A DNA stretch of 64,000 nucleotides from an uncultured bacterium (GTDB taxonomy: Bacteria > Desulfobacterota > Binatia > UBA1149 > CAITLU01): assembly GCA_903893315.1 (NCBI GenBank), contig CAITLU010000012.1, positions 1 to 64,000 on the forward strand. Direction: 5' to 3'. This document shows, piece after piece, positions 46,549-55,224 of the stretch. Positions within the stretch are counted from its first letter, which is position 1. The number at the start of each line of letters is the position of its first letter. Both the position numbers and the translations under genes were made by a program. The notes beneath the pieces were generated by a model. That model was given only the letters and a program-made list of their open reading frames with translations. It made no database searches and was not told where the DNA came from.

Positions 46549-49500
46549 TCAGGCGTGTGTGATGCGGCGATAGATGCGCACCAGTTCGCGTGGGAGTTCG
46601 TTGATGTCGTCGATGATCGCGTAGCGCGAGGCCTGACACATGTCGCCCAGGTAATCGTGACCGGCGGGGTCGACGGTTATGCAGAAGGTCTGCATACCGC
46701 GCTTTTCGAGTTCCCTCAACGCCTGCATGGTATCGCGGATACCGTAGACGTTGGAACGGCGGTCGTCGCCGTAATCGAAATCCTGGGGAAAGCCGTCGCT
46801 GAGCAGTATCAGGTGTCGGGCTCGCGCGTTGGCGCGCGCCAGTTTTTCACCGGCGTGACGCAGCGCGGCTCCCATGCGGGTCGATCGTTTGGGCCGGATG
46901 CCGCCGAGGCGGCTCTTGACCTTGTCGCTGAGCCGTTCGGCGAACGACTTGACCCAGTAGACCTCGACGCCGTCACGGCCATGGCCCGAGAAGCCGTAGA
47001 TCGAGTAGCTGTCGCCCATTTCTTCGAGAACCTGTGACAGCACGACCAGGGTGTCCTTGGTCAGATCTATCACGCGGCGGGGATTGTCGTTGCCCTTGGC
47101 GATTTCGGCCGGCAGCGGCTCGTCGGTCGAGGCGCTCATGTCGATCAGGAACAGGGTCGCGACGTCCCGCTCTTCGGGTTTGCGCGCGATGTAGAGGCGG
47201 TCGCTCGGCGTTCTGCGAGTGCGGCGGTCGGCATGGGCCTCGACGAGGGCGTTGAGGTCGAACTCTTCGCCGTGTTCCATGCGCGGAACGCGGCGCAGCT
47301 GCTCGGGCCTCAGCAACTGAAAGTCGCGCTTGATCTGCTGCACCAGTTCGCTGGAACGTTCGAGCGCTTCGGCGAAGTACTCGCCGGCGTCTTCCTCGCC
47401 GTCGAGTTCGCGCAGTTTGCACCAGCGTCTGCGGTAGTCGCCGATGCGATAGTCCCACTCGTCGTAGAAAAACTCGGTGCCGGCAGCCTGACGGGTCAGC
47501 CACGCTCGCACCGCCGCGACGTCCCCGGCGGCGATCTTGTCGCGCAGCGCGCGCAGTTGCTCGGCCGGCACCTTGCCGAGCAGGTCGGTGATGTACAGGC
47601 CGAGGCCTTCTTCGATGCTGCCCTGGGCTTCGGTGATCTTCAGGTCGCCGCCGCGTTCGAGCAGCGAGCGCAGTTCTTCGAGGCTGAGCGGTCTGCCTGC
47701 GCCGGGCGGCATGCCGTCATCGTCGCTCAACTCCAGCTTGAGCTTGGCATCGCTCGTTTCGTCGGTGAGCGCGCGCGTCGGATCGGGGCGCCAGGGAGCG
47801 GTGTTTTCGCCGCGCTCGCCGCCTTCCAGGTGTTCGAAAGGATCGACGACGGTGGCGCCGCCCATGTCGGTGAAGTCGAATTCGTCGCTTTCGTCCTGGC
47901 TGCGGCTCTCGGCGAACGCGAGGCCTCCGTAGTAGGCGATGGTCAGCGCCGCGCTGTCGTAGACGCTGGCTTCGCGCGAGCGCAGCAACTCGACGCTCGA
48001 AGCCAGGAACTCGCCTTGAGCGCGCAGGCGCGGCTCGAGTTCGGCGACCTCGCTGCAGCCTACGCCGAGGTGAAACAGCGCGTCGAGCAGTCGCTCGTCG
48101 TAGCGGTCCTGGGCGCCGGGAACGATCGTGGCGGCGTAGGCGCGTCCGAGCCGCAGCAACTCGCCGCGCAGGCCCGGGAAATCGCGTCCGAGCGCGGCGT
48201 CGATGCGTACGCCGTCGAGCATCACGAACAGCGCACTGGCCAGCAGGGGATTGGGAAACCTGGCCAGGAAGCCGACGATGTCGCGAGCGTCCGGGGCGCA
48301 ATCGGCACGCTCCTCATCCGGTGAAGGAGGCGTCCAGCCGCGCCGCGCCAGCTCGTCGAGATCGAACGCGTAGGTGCCGTACTCGTAGCGTCCGGCGATG
48401 TGCGAGGCGATGATCTTGTACAGGGCCTGGTTGTCTTCGGAAGTTTCGAAAAGGTCGATGCGTTCGGGAAGCCTCAGTGCGACGTCGTCGGCGGCTGCCA
48501 GAGGCGGCCTCATCCACAGTCCCGGCGCTGCACTCAACTGGAAGGAACGCCGCGACATCATCGTCAGGTAGCGCCGCAGCATGCCTTCGACTTCTTCGAA
48601 CGAAACGGCGGTGCTGTGCTGCACCAGCAGCTTGTGCGAGGTGCGGCTTTCGAGGTGGAAGTGCGCCAACGCGGCTTCGTGACGATCGCGCGCGAGTTCG
48701 AGGCCCCGCTCCACCCACAGCGCCACGCCTTCGCGGCCGCCTTGTTCGACGGCGCGGTCCATGGTTCGAAGGTAGGCGCACAGCATCGCGGGGGTCTGTT
48801 CGCCGATGCGGCGCGCGTGGTCGAGCAGGAACGGCAGTTCGGTGGCCGAAACGCCGTGGAGAATGCCGGGCAGCAGCGCGATCGCGTCGGGCAGGCCTTC
48901 GTCGTTGATCGCGGCGCCGACCAGCTCGATCAACTGCACGCCAAGATTCTCGCCGACGCACGCAGCCAGAGCCGGTACGACCTCGAGCATTCGCCTGGCG
49001 TGCTGGGCGCTGGTCCTGGACGCAGCGGCGCAAAGCATCAGCGCACCCGATGCGGCGCGCGGCGACAATTGCAGTAACGTCGGCGGAATCTCGGGAGGTT
49101 TGGGGCTGCGTCCGCTGGTGCCGATGGCAGCGACGAGTTCGGCCCAGGCGTCGACGGCCTGCACGTCCAGCAGCGCCATCAGGCGCGCACTCGATGCCAG
49201 CAACGCCTCGGCCAGGAATTCGCTGCGCCAGCCGCCGCGCGCGAGCAGCCCGAAGGCGGCGTTCCTCCAAGCCTCGATGTGTACGTTTGAAGGCGCCGTG
49301 CCGGACCAGGACTCGGCGCCGGCTTCGAGAAAGGCGGTGGCGAGGCGTCGCGAAGCGCTTGCCAGCGCGTGGACGGTTTCCAGCCACGTGGTTCGTACCG
49401 CAAGATTCCATCCGGCCACCGTCGACGGTGTCATCTTGAGGAACGCCAGCGCCGCGTCTCGTGAAGCCGCGGGGTCTCGCGTGATGTCGGCGAGCAGGCT

Positions 49501-49722
49501 TTCCCAGACCGTGTACACGTCGTCCCCCGCTTCGGCGGCGTCCGCGGCTCTTACAAGGAAAGCGTGGGCGAGACTCACCGACTGCGCGGCAGCGCCGTCG
49601 CCGCGCGCAAGAACGCGCAGCCTCAGGTCTTCGGGAAGTCGATCCAGGACGGCCAACGCGCGGGCCCCTTCGACACTGTCGCGAAGGTGACGGCTTTCAA
49701 TCCAAGCGCGGGAACCGGCCAC
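46549..49722 (-). CDS. NorD/CbbO-type von Willebrand A domain protein
   Basis: A 1057-residue protein starting at GTG 49722. Residues 1-~450 are helical and repeat-like. A middle region (~450-800) contains [20 protein letters not shown] and acidic stretches. The C-terminal vWA domain (~850-1050) has the complete MIDAS: DMSAS (about 861), the Thr of [13 protein letters not shown] and the Asp of [12 protein letters not shown]. In NorD/CbbO proteins this domain is partnered by a NorQ/CbbQ AAA+ ATPase, and that gene lies 9 bp upstream. In known cases the pair activates or assembles metalloenzymes. Here the other operon members are SNF2 ATPases, so the target is unknown. Confidence 0.88.
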   Translation of the reverse strand: MAGSRAWIESRHLRDSVEGARALAVLDRLPEDLRLRVLARGDGAAAQSVSLAHAFLVRAADAAEAGDDVYTVWESLLADITRDPAASRDAALAFLKMTPSTVAGWNLAVRTTWLETVHALASASRRLATAFLEAGAESWSGTAPSNVHIEAWRNAAFGLLARGGWRSEFLAEALLASSARLMALLDVQAVDAWAELVAAIGTSGRSPKPPEIPPTLLQLSPRAASGALMLCAAASRTSAQHARRMLEVVPALAACVGENLGVQLIELVGAAINDEGLPDAIALLPGILHGVSATELPFLLDHARRIGEQTPAMLCAYLRTMDRAVEQGGREGVALWVERGLELARDRHEAALAHFHLESRTSHKLLVQHSTAVSFEEVEGMLRRYLTMMSRRSFQLSAAPGLWMRPPLAAADDVALRLPERIDLFETSEDNQALYKIIASHIAGRYEYGTYAFDLDELARRGWTPPSPDEERADCAPDARDIVGFLARFPNPLLASALFVMLDGVRIDAALGRDFPGLRGELLRLGRAYAATIVPGAQDRYDERLLDALFHLGVGCSEVAELEPRLRAQGEFLASSVELLRSREASVYDSAALTIAYYGGLAFAESRSQDESDEFDFTDMGGATVVDPFEHLEGGERGENTAPWRPDPTRALTDETSDAKLKLELSDDDGMPPGAGRPLSLEELRSLLERGGDLKITEAQGSIEEGLGLYITDLLGKVPAEQLRALRDKIAAGDVAAVRAWLTRQAAGTEFFYDEWDYRIGDYRRRWCKLRELDGEEDAGEYFAEALERSSELVQQIKRDFQLLRPEQLRRVPRMEHGEEFDLNALVEAHADRRTRRTPSDRLYIARKPEERDVATLFLIDMSASTDEPLPAEIAKGNDNPRRVIDLTKDTLVVLSQVLEEMGDSYSIYGFSGHGRDGVEVYWVKSFAERLSDKVKSRLGGIRPKRSTRMGAALRHAGEKLARANARARHLILLSDGFPQDFDYGDDRRSNVYGIRDTMQALRELEKRGMQTFCITVDPAGHDYLGDMCQASRYAIIDDINELPRELVRIYRRITHA

Positions 49723-49731
49723 GGGCTGGTG

Positions 49732-50532
49732 CTACGCGAAGATCGCGCTGACCAGTTCGGCGATTGCCGACTGCGTCTGTCGATCGTCGCTCAGGGCGCG
49801 CACCACGGTGGCTTCGCAGGCCCGACGCGTCGACATGCCCTGGGCGATGAGCTGTCCCGCGTACACCAGCAGCCGCGCCGACACGCCCTCTTCGAGACCG
49901 CTCGACTTGAGCTCCCGGACGCGCTCGCCGAGGTGGGCCAGATCCATCGCGACATCCATCGCCACGCCGCTTTCGTGAGCGATGATCTCGGCTTCCTTGT
50001 CACGAGGCGGATAGTGGAACTCGAGAGTGACGAAGCGTTGCCTGGTCGACGGCTTGAGGTCCTTGAGCACCGACTGGTAACCGGGGTTGTAGGAGACCAC
50101 GAGCATGAAATCGGGATGCGCGGTGACTATCTGGGCGAGCTTGTCGATAGGCAGGATGCGGCGGTGGTCGGTCAGAGGATGGATCAGCACCATCGTGTCT
50201 TTACGCGCCTCGACGATCTCGTCGAGGTAGGCCATCGCTCCGACGCGCACGGCCTGAGTCAGAGGTCCGTCCAACCACACCGTTTCGTCGCCGCGTACCA
50301 GATAACGGCCGACGAGATCGCTGCCGGTGAGGTCTTCGTTGCACGCGACGGTGATGAGTGAGGTCGGCCGCTGCGCTGTTTCGGGCAGCAGCTTCCAGGC
50401 CATGTATTCGACGAAGCGGGTCTTGCCGCAACCGGTCGGGCCTTTGAGCAAGACCGGCAGTTTGCGGCGGAACGCGGCTTCGAAGACCTCGACTTCGTCA
50501 CCGAGGGGGAGATAGTACGGGGCTTCGCTCAT
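49732..50532 (-). CDS. NorQ/CbbQ (MoxR-type) AAA+ ATPase
   Basis: A 266-residue AAA+ protein. The Walker A is [15 protein letters not shown] (31-38) and the Walker [16 protein letters not shown] (101-105). [16 protein letters not shown] is the CbbQ/NirQ signature, [20 protein letters not shown] holds sensor 1 and the Arg finger, and the C-terminal CbbQ_C helices are present. The ATG follows AGGAG. It likely forms a hexamer that works with the vWA protein encoded next to it as a remodelling chaperone. Confidence 0.93.
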   Translation of the reverse strand: MSEAPYYLPLGDEVEVFEAAFRRKLPVLLKGPTGCGKTRFVEYMAWKLLPETAQRPTSLITVACNEDLTGSDLVGRYLVRGDETVWLDGPLTQAVRVGAMAYLDEIVEARKDTMVLIHPLTDHRRILPIDKLAQIVTAHPDFMLVVSYNPGYQSVLKDLKPSTRQRFVTLEFHYPPRDKEAEIIAHESGVAMDVAMDLAHLGERVRELKSSGLEEGVSARLLVYAGQLIAQGMSTRRACEATVVRALSDDRQTQSAIAELVSAIFA

Positions 50533-50539
50533 CGGGCTC

Positions 50540-51844
50540 CTATCGTTGGGCGCCCAAGTGGTCCATCACCTTGCCATCGGCCGCATCGACGAGGTCGAGA
50601 TGTATGCCAGTGGTGAGACCCTTGTCGGCGGCCAGCTTGGCCAGTTTGTCGTTCATGCTCGACTTGAATTTTTCGAGCGCGAAAGGCGGCATCTGCGCCA
50701 TCGGGAAGGCGGCCAGCAGCACGCGGCAGTCGCCGTCGCCGATCCACTGGAAAGACTGCACGTGGGACCCGATGATCGCGTGCGAAGCGAGCATCGTGTC
50801 GGCTTCGCGTTGCAGGTCACTGGCCGCGTTGCTGGGCCTCGGCTCGCCGGCCGGTGCGCTGGCGGTTGCTGCGCCCATTCCCTGCTGCATGCCGGGCGCC
50901 GCGCCCGGCGGCATTCCCTGCGGCATCGCGCCTGCCATCTGTCCGCCCTGCGTCGAAGCGTCACTGCCGGTGTTTCTGGGCACGCCTTGCAGGTCGGCTA
51001 TCGCGTTGTCTATCTGCTCCTGCTGTTCGGCCGAATCGGCCAGCGAGCGGGCGCGTTGCAGCTCGGCGAGGGCTTCCGGGTTGTTGCCTTTTTTCTGCAG
51101 GCCGATGGCGAGGTTGAAATGGGCCTGCAGGAACTTGGGATCCTTGTCGATCGCGAGCCGGTACTTGGCAATGGCGTCGTCGGTGCGCTCCTGGAACAGC
51201 AACACTGAACCGAGGTCGGTGATCGCGCTGGGATCGTCGGGAGACTTGGCGAGGAAAGCTTCGAAACGTTTTTGAGCTTCGGGAAAATCGCCGGCGTCGT
51301 AGGCGAGGTCGGCGGATATCCGCAGTCCGACGATGTTCGCCGGATCGATGGCCATCAGTTTGTCGACGGCCTCCTGGGCGGATTGGAGATAGCTGGGGTT
51401 GATCGAACCAGCGCGGTAGCGCGCACCCGCCAGACGCTCCCATGCTTCTGCTTTGGTCGGGTTCTTTTCGGCTTCGGCGGTGAGTCCCGCCAGGAAATCG
51501 ATCACCTGCTTGGGAAGATCGATGCTCGGGTGGCCTTCGGGGAGGCTGCGCACATCACCCTCATCGCCCTGTTCGCCGGCCGGCATGCCGGGATTACCGG
51601 CTACTGCGCGGGTCGCCGGCTGATCGTGCTGCGACGAGAAGAAGAAGGCCGCTCCGCCCGCAGCGAGCAACAACAGGAAGACGGCGAACGCCGGCACCGG
51701 AGAGGCTGCCGCGCGGGGCGGGGCCGCTGCAGCCGGCGCGGCACCGCCGCCGAACTCCGCACCGCAGGCCGTACAGAACTTCACTGCGGGGCCGCGAGGC
51801 GCGCCGCATTGGGTACAAAAATCGCCGGGGACTTGATTGGCCAT
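50540..51844 (-). CDS. Zinc-ribbon, single-TM, TPR protein
   Basis: A 434-residue protein. N-terminal [20 protein letters not shown] is a two-CxxC zinc ribbon (C10, C13, C24, C27). [20 protein letters not shown] is one membrane helix, and residues ~120-285 are TPR-like repeats ([38 protein letters not shown]). A Met/Gly/Pro-rich low-complexity linker (~295-330) precedes a ~100-residue C-terminal domain of unknown function. It is probably the membrane-bound adaptor or scaffold of the operon, with spacing of 7-8 bp on each side. Confidence 0.82.
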   Translation of the reverse strand: MANQVPGDFCTQCGAPRGPAVKFCTACGAEFGGGAAPAAAAPPRAAASPVPAFAVFLLLLAAGGAAFFFSSQHDQPATRAVAGNPGMPAGEQGDEGDVRSLPEGHPSIDLPKQVIDFLAGLTAEAEKNPTKAEAWERLAGARYRAGSINPSYLQSAQEAVDKLMAIDPANIVGLRISADLAYDAGDFPEAQKRFEAFLAKSPDDPSAITDLGSVLLFQERTDDAIAKYRLAIDKDPKFLQAHFNLAIGLQKKGNNPEALAELQRARSLADSAEQQEQIDNAIADLQGVPRNTGSDASTQGGQMAGAMPQGMPPGAAPGMQQGMGAATASAPAGEPRPSNAASDLQREADTMLASHAIIGSHVQSFQWIGDGDCRVLLAAFPMAQMPPFALEKFKSSMNDKLAKLAADKGLTTGIHLDLVDAADGKVMDHLGAQR

Positions 51845-51852
51845 GGTCTTGC

Positions 51853-53232
51853 TCAGTTTGATCGGTCGCGTCTGGTCACGCTTTCCAGTTCTTCACGGGT
51901 GACGGAGTGCAGGGTCGGGTCGCGGCGCAGTAACAGGATGATGCCGCCGGGTATCGAAAGCGGCACCTTCTCGATCCAGAAGCCCAGGTTGCCGATCAGG
52001 AAGGCCTTGACGGCCCCGGCCTTGTTACCGAGCAACCACACGAACACCAACTCGCGCACTCCTTCGCCCGACGCCGACGGCGCGACGAAAGTTCCGAACG
52101 TCATCACCGCCGATGCGAACAGCACCTCGGTGGGATGAACGCCCGAGGTGGACAGCGACATCGCGTTGCAGAAATACATCAGCGTAGTGGTGACCTGTCC
52201 GACGATGGCGAGCAACAGTGCAAACAACAGATGTCCGCGGCGCGTAGAGTAGGCGGTCGCAGAGTCGATGACGTTGCCGGCAAAGCGCCGGACCTTCTCG
52301 CTCGGAACCGCGCGCAGGAAACCTCGGAACCAGGTCGGTTGCAGAAGCACCAGGGTGCCGAACACGGCGGCACCCACCAGCGGGATCTTCATGGCTCCGA
52401 TCATCTCGCCGAAGGACTGGCCCTGGGTCAGGCGCCCCGCAAACGGCATGAACATCAAGATCACGACCAGCAGACCGACCAGGCCGATCACGCGCTCGAC
52501 GGCCAGCGCCGTGGCGCATTCGATGGGCTTCCTGGTCAGCTTCGCGCTTTCGTAGAGACGCCAGGCGTCCAGACCCATGGTGCTCGGCGTGACGATGCCG
52601 AAGTAGCGCCCGATGAAGTAGGTGCTCGACAGGAACCCGAATTTGAGGTCGATGCTCTGACCTTGCAGCAGCACCTGCCAGCGCCAGACGTTGGCGAAGA
52701 TTCCCACCAGCTTGATCAGCATCGCGGCCGTGAACCAGAACAGGAACACCCTCATGTCAAGGCTGCGAATCTCGGCCCACAGGTCGGAAAGTTCGGCCGG
52801 GACGAGTTGGAAGCCTTGCAGTCGCACGAAGGCTTCGGCCGGCGCTGCGTCGAAGGGAACCGGCTCGTAGTCGCCGGCGGCGTCGCGCCGGTAAAGCATG
52901 GTGAAGCCCTGTTCCGTGCAGTGGCGCAGCGGCTTGAAGCGTTTCACCGCACCGTCGGCGCCGCGCACGAAAACGGCACGCTCGTCGGCGTGCGCGCACA
53001 CGTCGTTCAGCGATGCGGGCAGCACGGCGGGCGGCAGGGGCGCGCCCGAAAACCGGCCTTTCAGGCGACCGACAAGGCCCGGATAGGCGGGGTTGGCGAC
53101 GGCGAACGCTCCGGGACTGCGTAGCTGAGCCGGAGACACGGGCTCATACCCGCCGCCGAACTCCAGGAAGATTCCGACGAAGATCCCCAGCGTGACGCCG
53201 AGCTTTACAATGAGGCTGATCGCACGCTTCAT
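51853..53232 (-). CDS. AglD/UPF0104-type (LPG synthase TM) membrane protein with periplasmic insert
   Basis: A 459-residue protein. One N-terminal helix (6-25) is followed by a ~120-residue extracytoplasmic region (~27-150, with CAHADERAVFV and HCTEQGF). Then come about eight helices of the lysylphosphatidylglycerol-synthase-TM family, with ANVWRWQVLLQGQ, YFIGRYFGIVTPSTMGLDAW and ASGEGVRELVFVWLL. The MprF-type aminoacyl-transferase domain is absent, so lipid flipping or glycolipid synthesis is more likely. It is the first gene of the operon. A related protein without the insert is encoded at 55.2 kb. Confidence 0.85.
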   Translation of the reverse strand: MKRAISLIVKLGVTLGIFVGIFLEFGGGYEPVSPAQLRSPGAFAVANPAYPGLVGRLKGRFSGAPLPPAVLPASLNDVCAHADERAVFVRGADGAVKRFKPLRHCTEQGFTMLYRRDAAGDYEPVPFDAAPAEAFVRLQGFQLVPAELSDLWAEIRSLDMRVFLFWFTAAMLIKLVGIFANVWRWQVLLQGQSIDLKFGFLSSTYFIGRYFGIVTPSTMGLDAWRLYESAKLTRKPIECATALAVERVIGLVGLLVVILMFMPFAGRLTQGQSFGEMIGAMKIPLVGAAVFGTLVLLQPTWFRGFLRAVPSEKVRRFAGNVIDSATAYSTRRGHLLFALLLAIVGQVTTTLMYFCNAMSLSTSGVHPTEVLFASAVMTFGTFVAPSASGEGVRELVFVWLLGNKAGAVKAFLIGNLGFWIEKVPLSIPGGIILLLRRDPTLHSVTREELESVTRRDRSN

Positions 53233-53324
53233 CAGCGCCGAATCCTTTCACATTCCCGAGCGAGACCGAAACCTTTTGGGAGACTTGGGGGACTGGTGAG
53301 ACTGAGCCACGAGGGAGCGGAAAC

Positions 53325-53370
53325 CCGATGCCGGGGTCGATCTCCGAATGGAGAAAGACCCCGGCATCGG
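53325..53370 (-). terminator. Long hairpin between Cys-DsbA and the six-gene operon
   Basis: Arms CCGATGCCGGGGTC (53325-53338) and GACCCCGGCATCGG (53357-53370) pair perfectly over 14 bp. The 18-base interior forms a second stem, TCTCC/GGAGA with a GAAT loop. It sits just after the Cys-DsbA stop on the minus strand. The T-run is weak (GTTT), so it may be a terminator or an mRNA-stability element. Confidence 0.65.
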
Positions 53371-53387
53371 ATGCCGGTCGAAATACG

Positions 53388-54155
53388 TCAGGGCTTCTTC
53401 TTGGCCTTGATCTCTTCGTCGATGATCGACTTGTAGAGTTCGAATGAACGTCCTGCCGGCTGCTTGCCGTTGATGTAGAACGTCGGCGTGCCGCGCACAC
53501 CCACCGATCCCGCCTGCTTCATATCGTCGGTGATGGCAGCCGCGGTTTCCGGTGCTGCCAGGTCGGCCTTGAACTTTTCGATGTTCAACCCGAGGTCCTT
53601 GGCGAACTCCTGGTACTTGTCGTCGGAGAGCGCACGCTGGTTCTCGAAGAGCTTGTCGTGCATCTCCCAGAACTTGCCCTGCTTGCCGGCCGCCACCGCC
53701 GCCTTGGCCGCAGGCATCGCGTTGGGATGGAAGGGCAGCGGGTAGTTCTTGAAGACGAATTGCACGTCGTTCGGATAGGCGGCGATGATCTGGTGGGCGA
53801 GATCTTTGGCCTGGGCACAGAACGGGCACTGGAAGTCTGAGAACTCGATGATGGTCACCGCCGCGTCCTTCGGGCCTTTTGCCGGAGAGTTCCCGACCGC
53901 CACGTCCCAGCGCTTGTTGGGGTCCGGCGCATCGGCCGCGGGCCGTGCCGCGGGAGCGGCCGCGGCGACTTTGGTCGCGAGGTCCTTCTGGCCCTTGGAG
54001 AGGTCGTCAAGTTTGGTGACTACGTCTTTTTGCTGGGCCTCGATCCGATCGACGGCGGCCTTGATGTCGCTGACCTGCTGCGGATCAGTACAGGCCGAAA
54101 GCGCCAGTGCGCTGAAGGCAGCCAGCGAGAGAACTGCACGGGTGGACTTGGTCAT
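53388..54155 (-). CDS. DsbA-family thiol-disulfide lipoprotein (CPFC active site)
   Basis: A 255-residue lipoprotein from ATG 54155, preceded by GGAGGAAACA. Lipobox LSAC (C22) is followed by a predicted coiled coil (~27-62, QQVSDIKAAVDRIEAQQKDV). The thioredoxin/DsbA fold contains IIEFSDFQCPFCAQAKDLA with C110-P-F-C113, a helical insert and GVRGTPTFYINGK with the cis-proline. It probably oxidises or isomerises disulfides in the periplasm as a membrane-tethered oligomer. It is the closest relative of the Sec-containing gene just upstream, with nearly the same domain order and length. Confidence 0.93.
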   Translation of the reverse strand: MTKSTRAVLSLAAFSALALSACTDPQQVSDIKAAVDRIEAQQKDVVTKLDDLSKGQKDLATKVAAAAPAARPAADAPDPNKRWDVAVGNSPAKGPKDAAVTIIEFSDFQCPFCAQAKDLAHQIIAAYPNDVQFVFKNYPLPFHPNAMPAAKAAVAAGKQGKFWEMHDKLFENQRALSDDKYQEFAKDLGLNIEKFKADLAAPETAAAITDDMKQAGSVGVRGTPTFYINGKQPAGRSFELYKSIIDEEIKAKKKP

Positions 54156-54224
54156 TGTTTCCTCCGGTCGGTTGTTGATTGCTACGGACGGTTCTTTCAG
54201 CAGAACACTTCTGGGAAACGAGAA

Positions 54225-54255
54225 AGGGGGACCGCCCCGGTGGGCAGTCCCCCCT
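54225..54255 (-). terminator. Terminator hairpin between the two DsbA genes
   Basis: AGGGGGAC pairs with GTCCCCCT across a GC-rich interior with one mismatch. On the minus strand the hairpin is followed by TTTCTCGTTT. It lies 30 bp after the stop of the Sec-DsbA gene and 70 bp before the start of the Cys-DsbA gene, so it would end or attenuate the first transcript. Confidence 0.7.
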
Positions 54256-54285
54256 AACAAAAACGAGCCTAGCCGCGTACCTGGC

Positions 54286-55047
54286 CTACGGCTTTTTCTT
54301 GGCCTTGATCTCTTCCTCGATCATCGACTTGTACAGCTCGAATGAGCGCGCTGTAGGAATCTTGCCGTTGATGAAGAAGGTCGGCGTGCCGCGCACGGTC
54401 ACCTTCCCGGCCTCCTTCATGTCGTCGGTGATGACCGCCGACGTTTCGGGCGATTCCACGTCGGTCTTGAACCGATCGATGTCGAGGCCGATCTCCTTGG
54501 CCCAGATCTCGTACTTGTCCGGCCCCAACTCCTTGGCGTTCTGGAAGAGCTTGTCGTGCATCTCCCAGAATTTGCCCTGTTTTCCCGCAGCAACGGCGGC
54601 CTTGGCTGCGGGCATGGCGTTGGGATGGAACGGAAGCGGATAGTTCTTGAAAACGAATCTTACGTCGTTCGGGAATGCTTTCAGGATTTGGTCCACCAAA
54701 CTGGCGGCCTGTGAGCAGAATGGTCATTGAAAGTCCGACCACTCGACCACGGTCACGACGGCGTCGGCCGGGCCCCTCGTATATGAATTCCCTACCGAGA
54801 CATCGTAACGCCTGTTGGGATCCGGCGCGTCGGCCGCGGGCCTGGCCGCGGCGGTGCCGGCCTTGGCCAGGATCTCTTTCTGGCCCTTGGCCAGGTCGTC
54901 GAGTTTGGTCAGGACATCTTTTTGCTGGGCCTGGATCTCGTCCACCTTGCTCTTCATCCGACTGACTTCCTGCGGATCGACGCAGGCCGCCAGGTAGACG
55001 CTGAGCACGGCGGCGAAAGCCGAAGCCGCTCTAGCCGATTTGCGCAT
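54286..55047 (-). CDS. DsbA-family selenoprotein candidate (in-frame TGA at active site, U-P-F-C)
   Basis: A single 253-residue frame from ATG 55047 (GGAGGTAAGA before it) to the stop before 54286, read through one TGA at 54726-54724. The TGA is residue 108, exactly where the neighbouring paralogue has the first active-site Cys: VVEWSDFQ-U-PFCSQAASL against IIEFSDFQ-C-PFCAQAKDL. Everything else is intact: lipobox LAAC (C22), the coiled coil, the resolving Cys111 and cis-Pro TVRGTPTFFINGK. The frame and similarity continue without any indel, and a SECIS-like hairpin follows the TGA. Sec-containing DsbA-like proteins are known in bacteria. Normal gene calling would report two fragments (54724-55077 and 54286-54699). 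The alternative is a one-base sequencing error or nonsense mutation (TGC to TGA). Confidence 0.8.
54690..54724 (-). promoter_or_regulatory. Candidate bacterial SECIS element
   Basis: Fourteen bases after the TGA, the mRNA arm GGCCGCC (54709-54703) pairs with GGUGG-A-CC (54697-54690): seven pairs, one G-U and one bulged A. The apical loop is AGUUU (54702-54698), with a G in its first two positions and a GU step. The loop starts 21 nt after the UGA, inside the usual 16-37 nt window for bSECIS. The corresponding segment of the Cys paralogue does not form this hairpin. Confidence 0.65.
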
Positions 55048-55224
55048 TCTTACCTCCGGGTCGTGCACTCTTGGCAACAGCCGCGCATTGTTTAGGCGCC
55101 TGGATGGGGTGTCAAGGCGGGTTTTCCTTCAATCGCCAGGTTCGGCCGGGAACGCGGCGGGGCAGTCAAAGAGCCGCAAGCGGACTTGACGACGTTCCTG
55201 GCCGACCCAAGACCACCCGCAGCT
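55048..55224. promoter_or_regulatory. Divergent promoter region (Sec-DsbA / AglD-type gene)
   Basis: 177 bp between divergently transcribed genes, expected to hold both promoters. The Sec-DsbA ribosome-binding site is at its left edge. No operator or repeat is recognised. Confidence 0.4.

Noticed and set aside
47233-48324. 363-codon open frame antisense to the vWA gene
   Set aside because: No family similarity, and it is contained wholly within a supported gene.
39519-53232. Calling the operon a nitric-oxide-reductase (nor) or RuBisCO (cbb) accessory cluster
   Set aside because: NorQ/NorD-type genes are present, but no norB/norC or cbbL/cbbS is in the window and the other members are SNF2 proteins.
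54286-55077. Two separate short genes (a truncated lipoprotein and a truncated DsbA domain)
   Set aside because: Both pieces are in the same frame, separated by one TGA at the catalytic Cys, and together match the full length of the neighbouring paralogue. Read-through as Sec explains it better.
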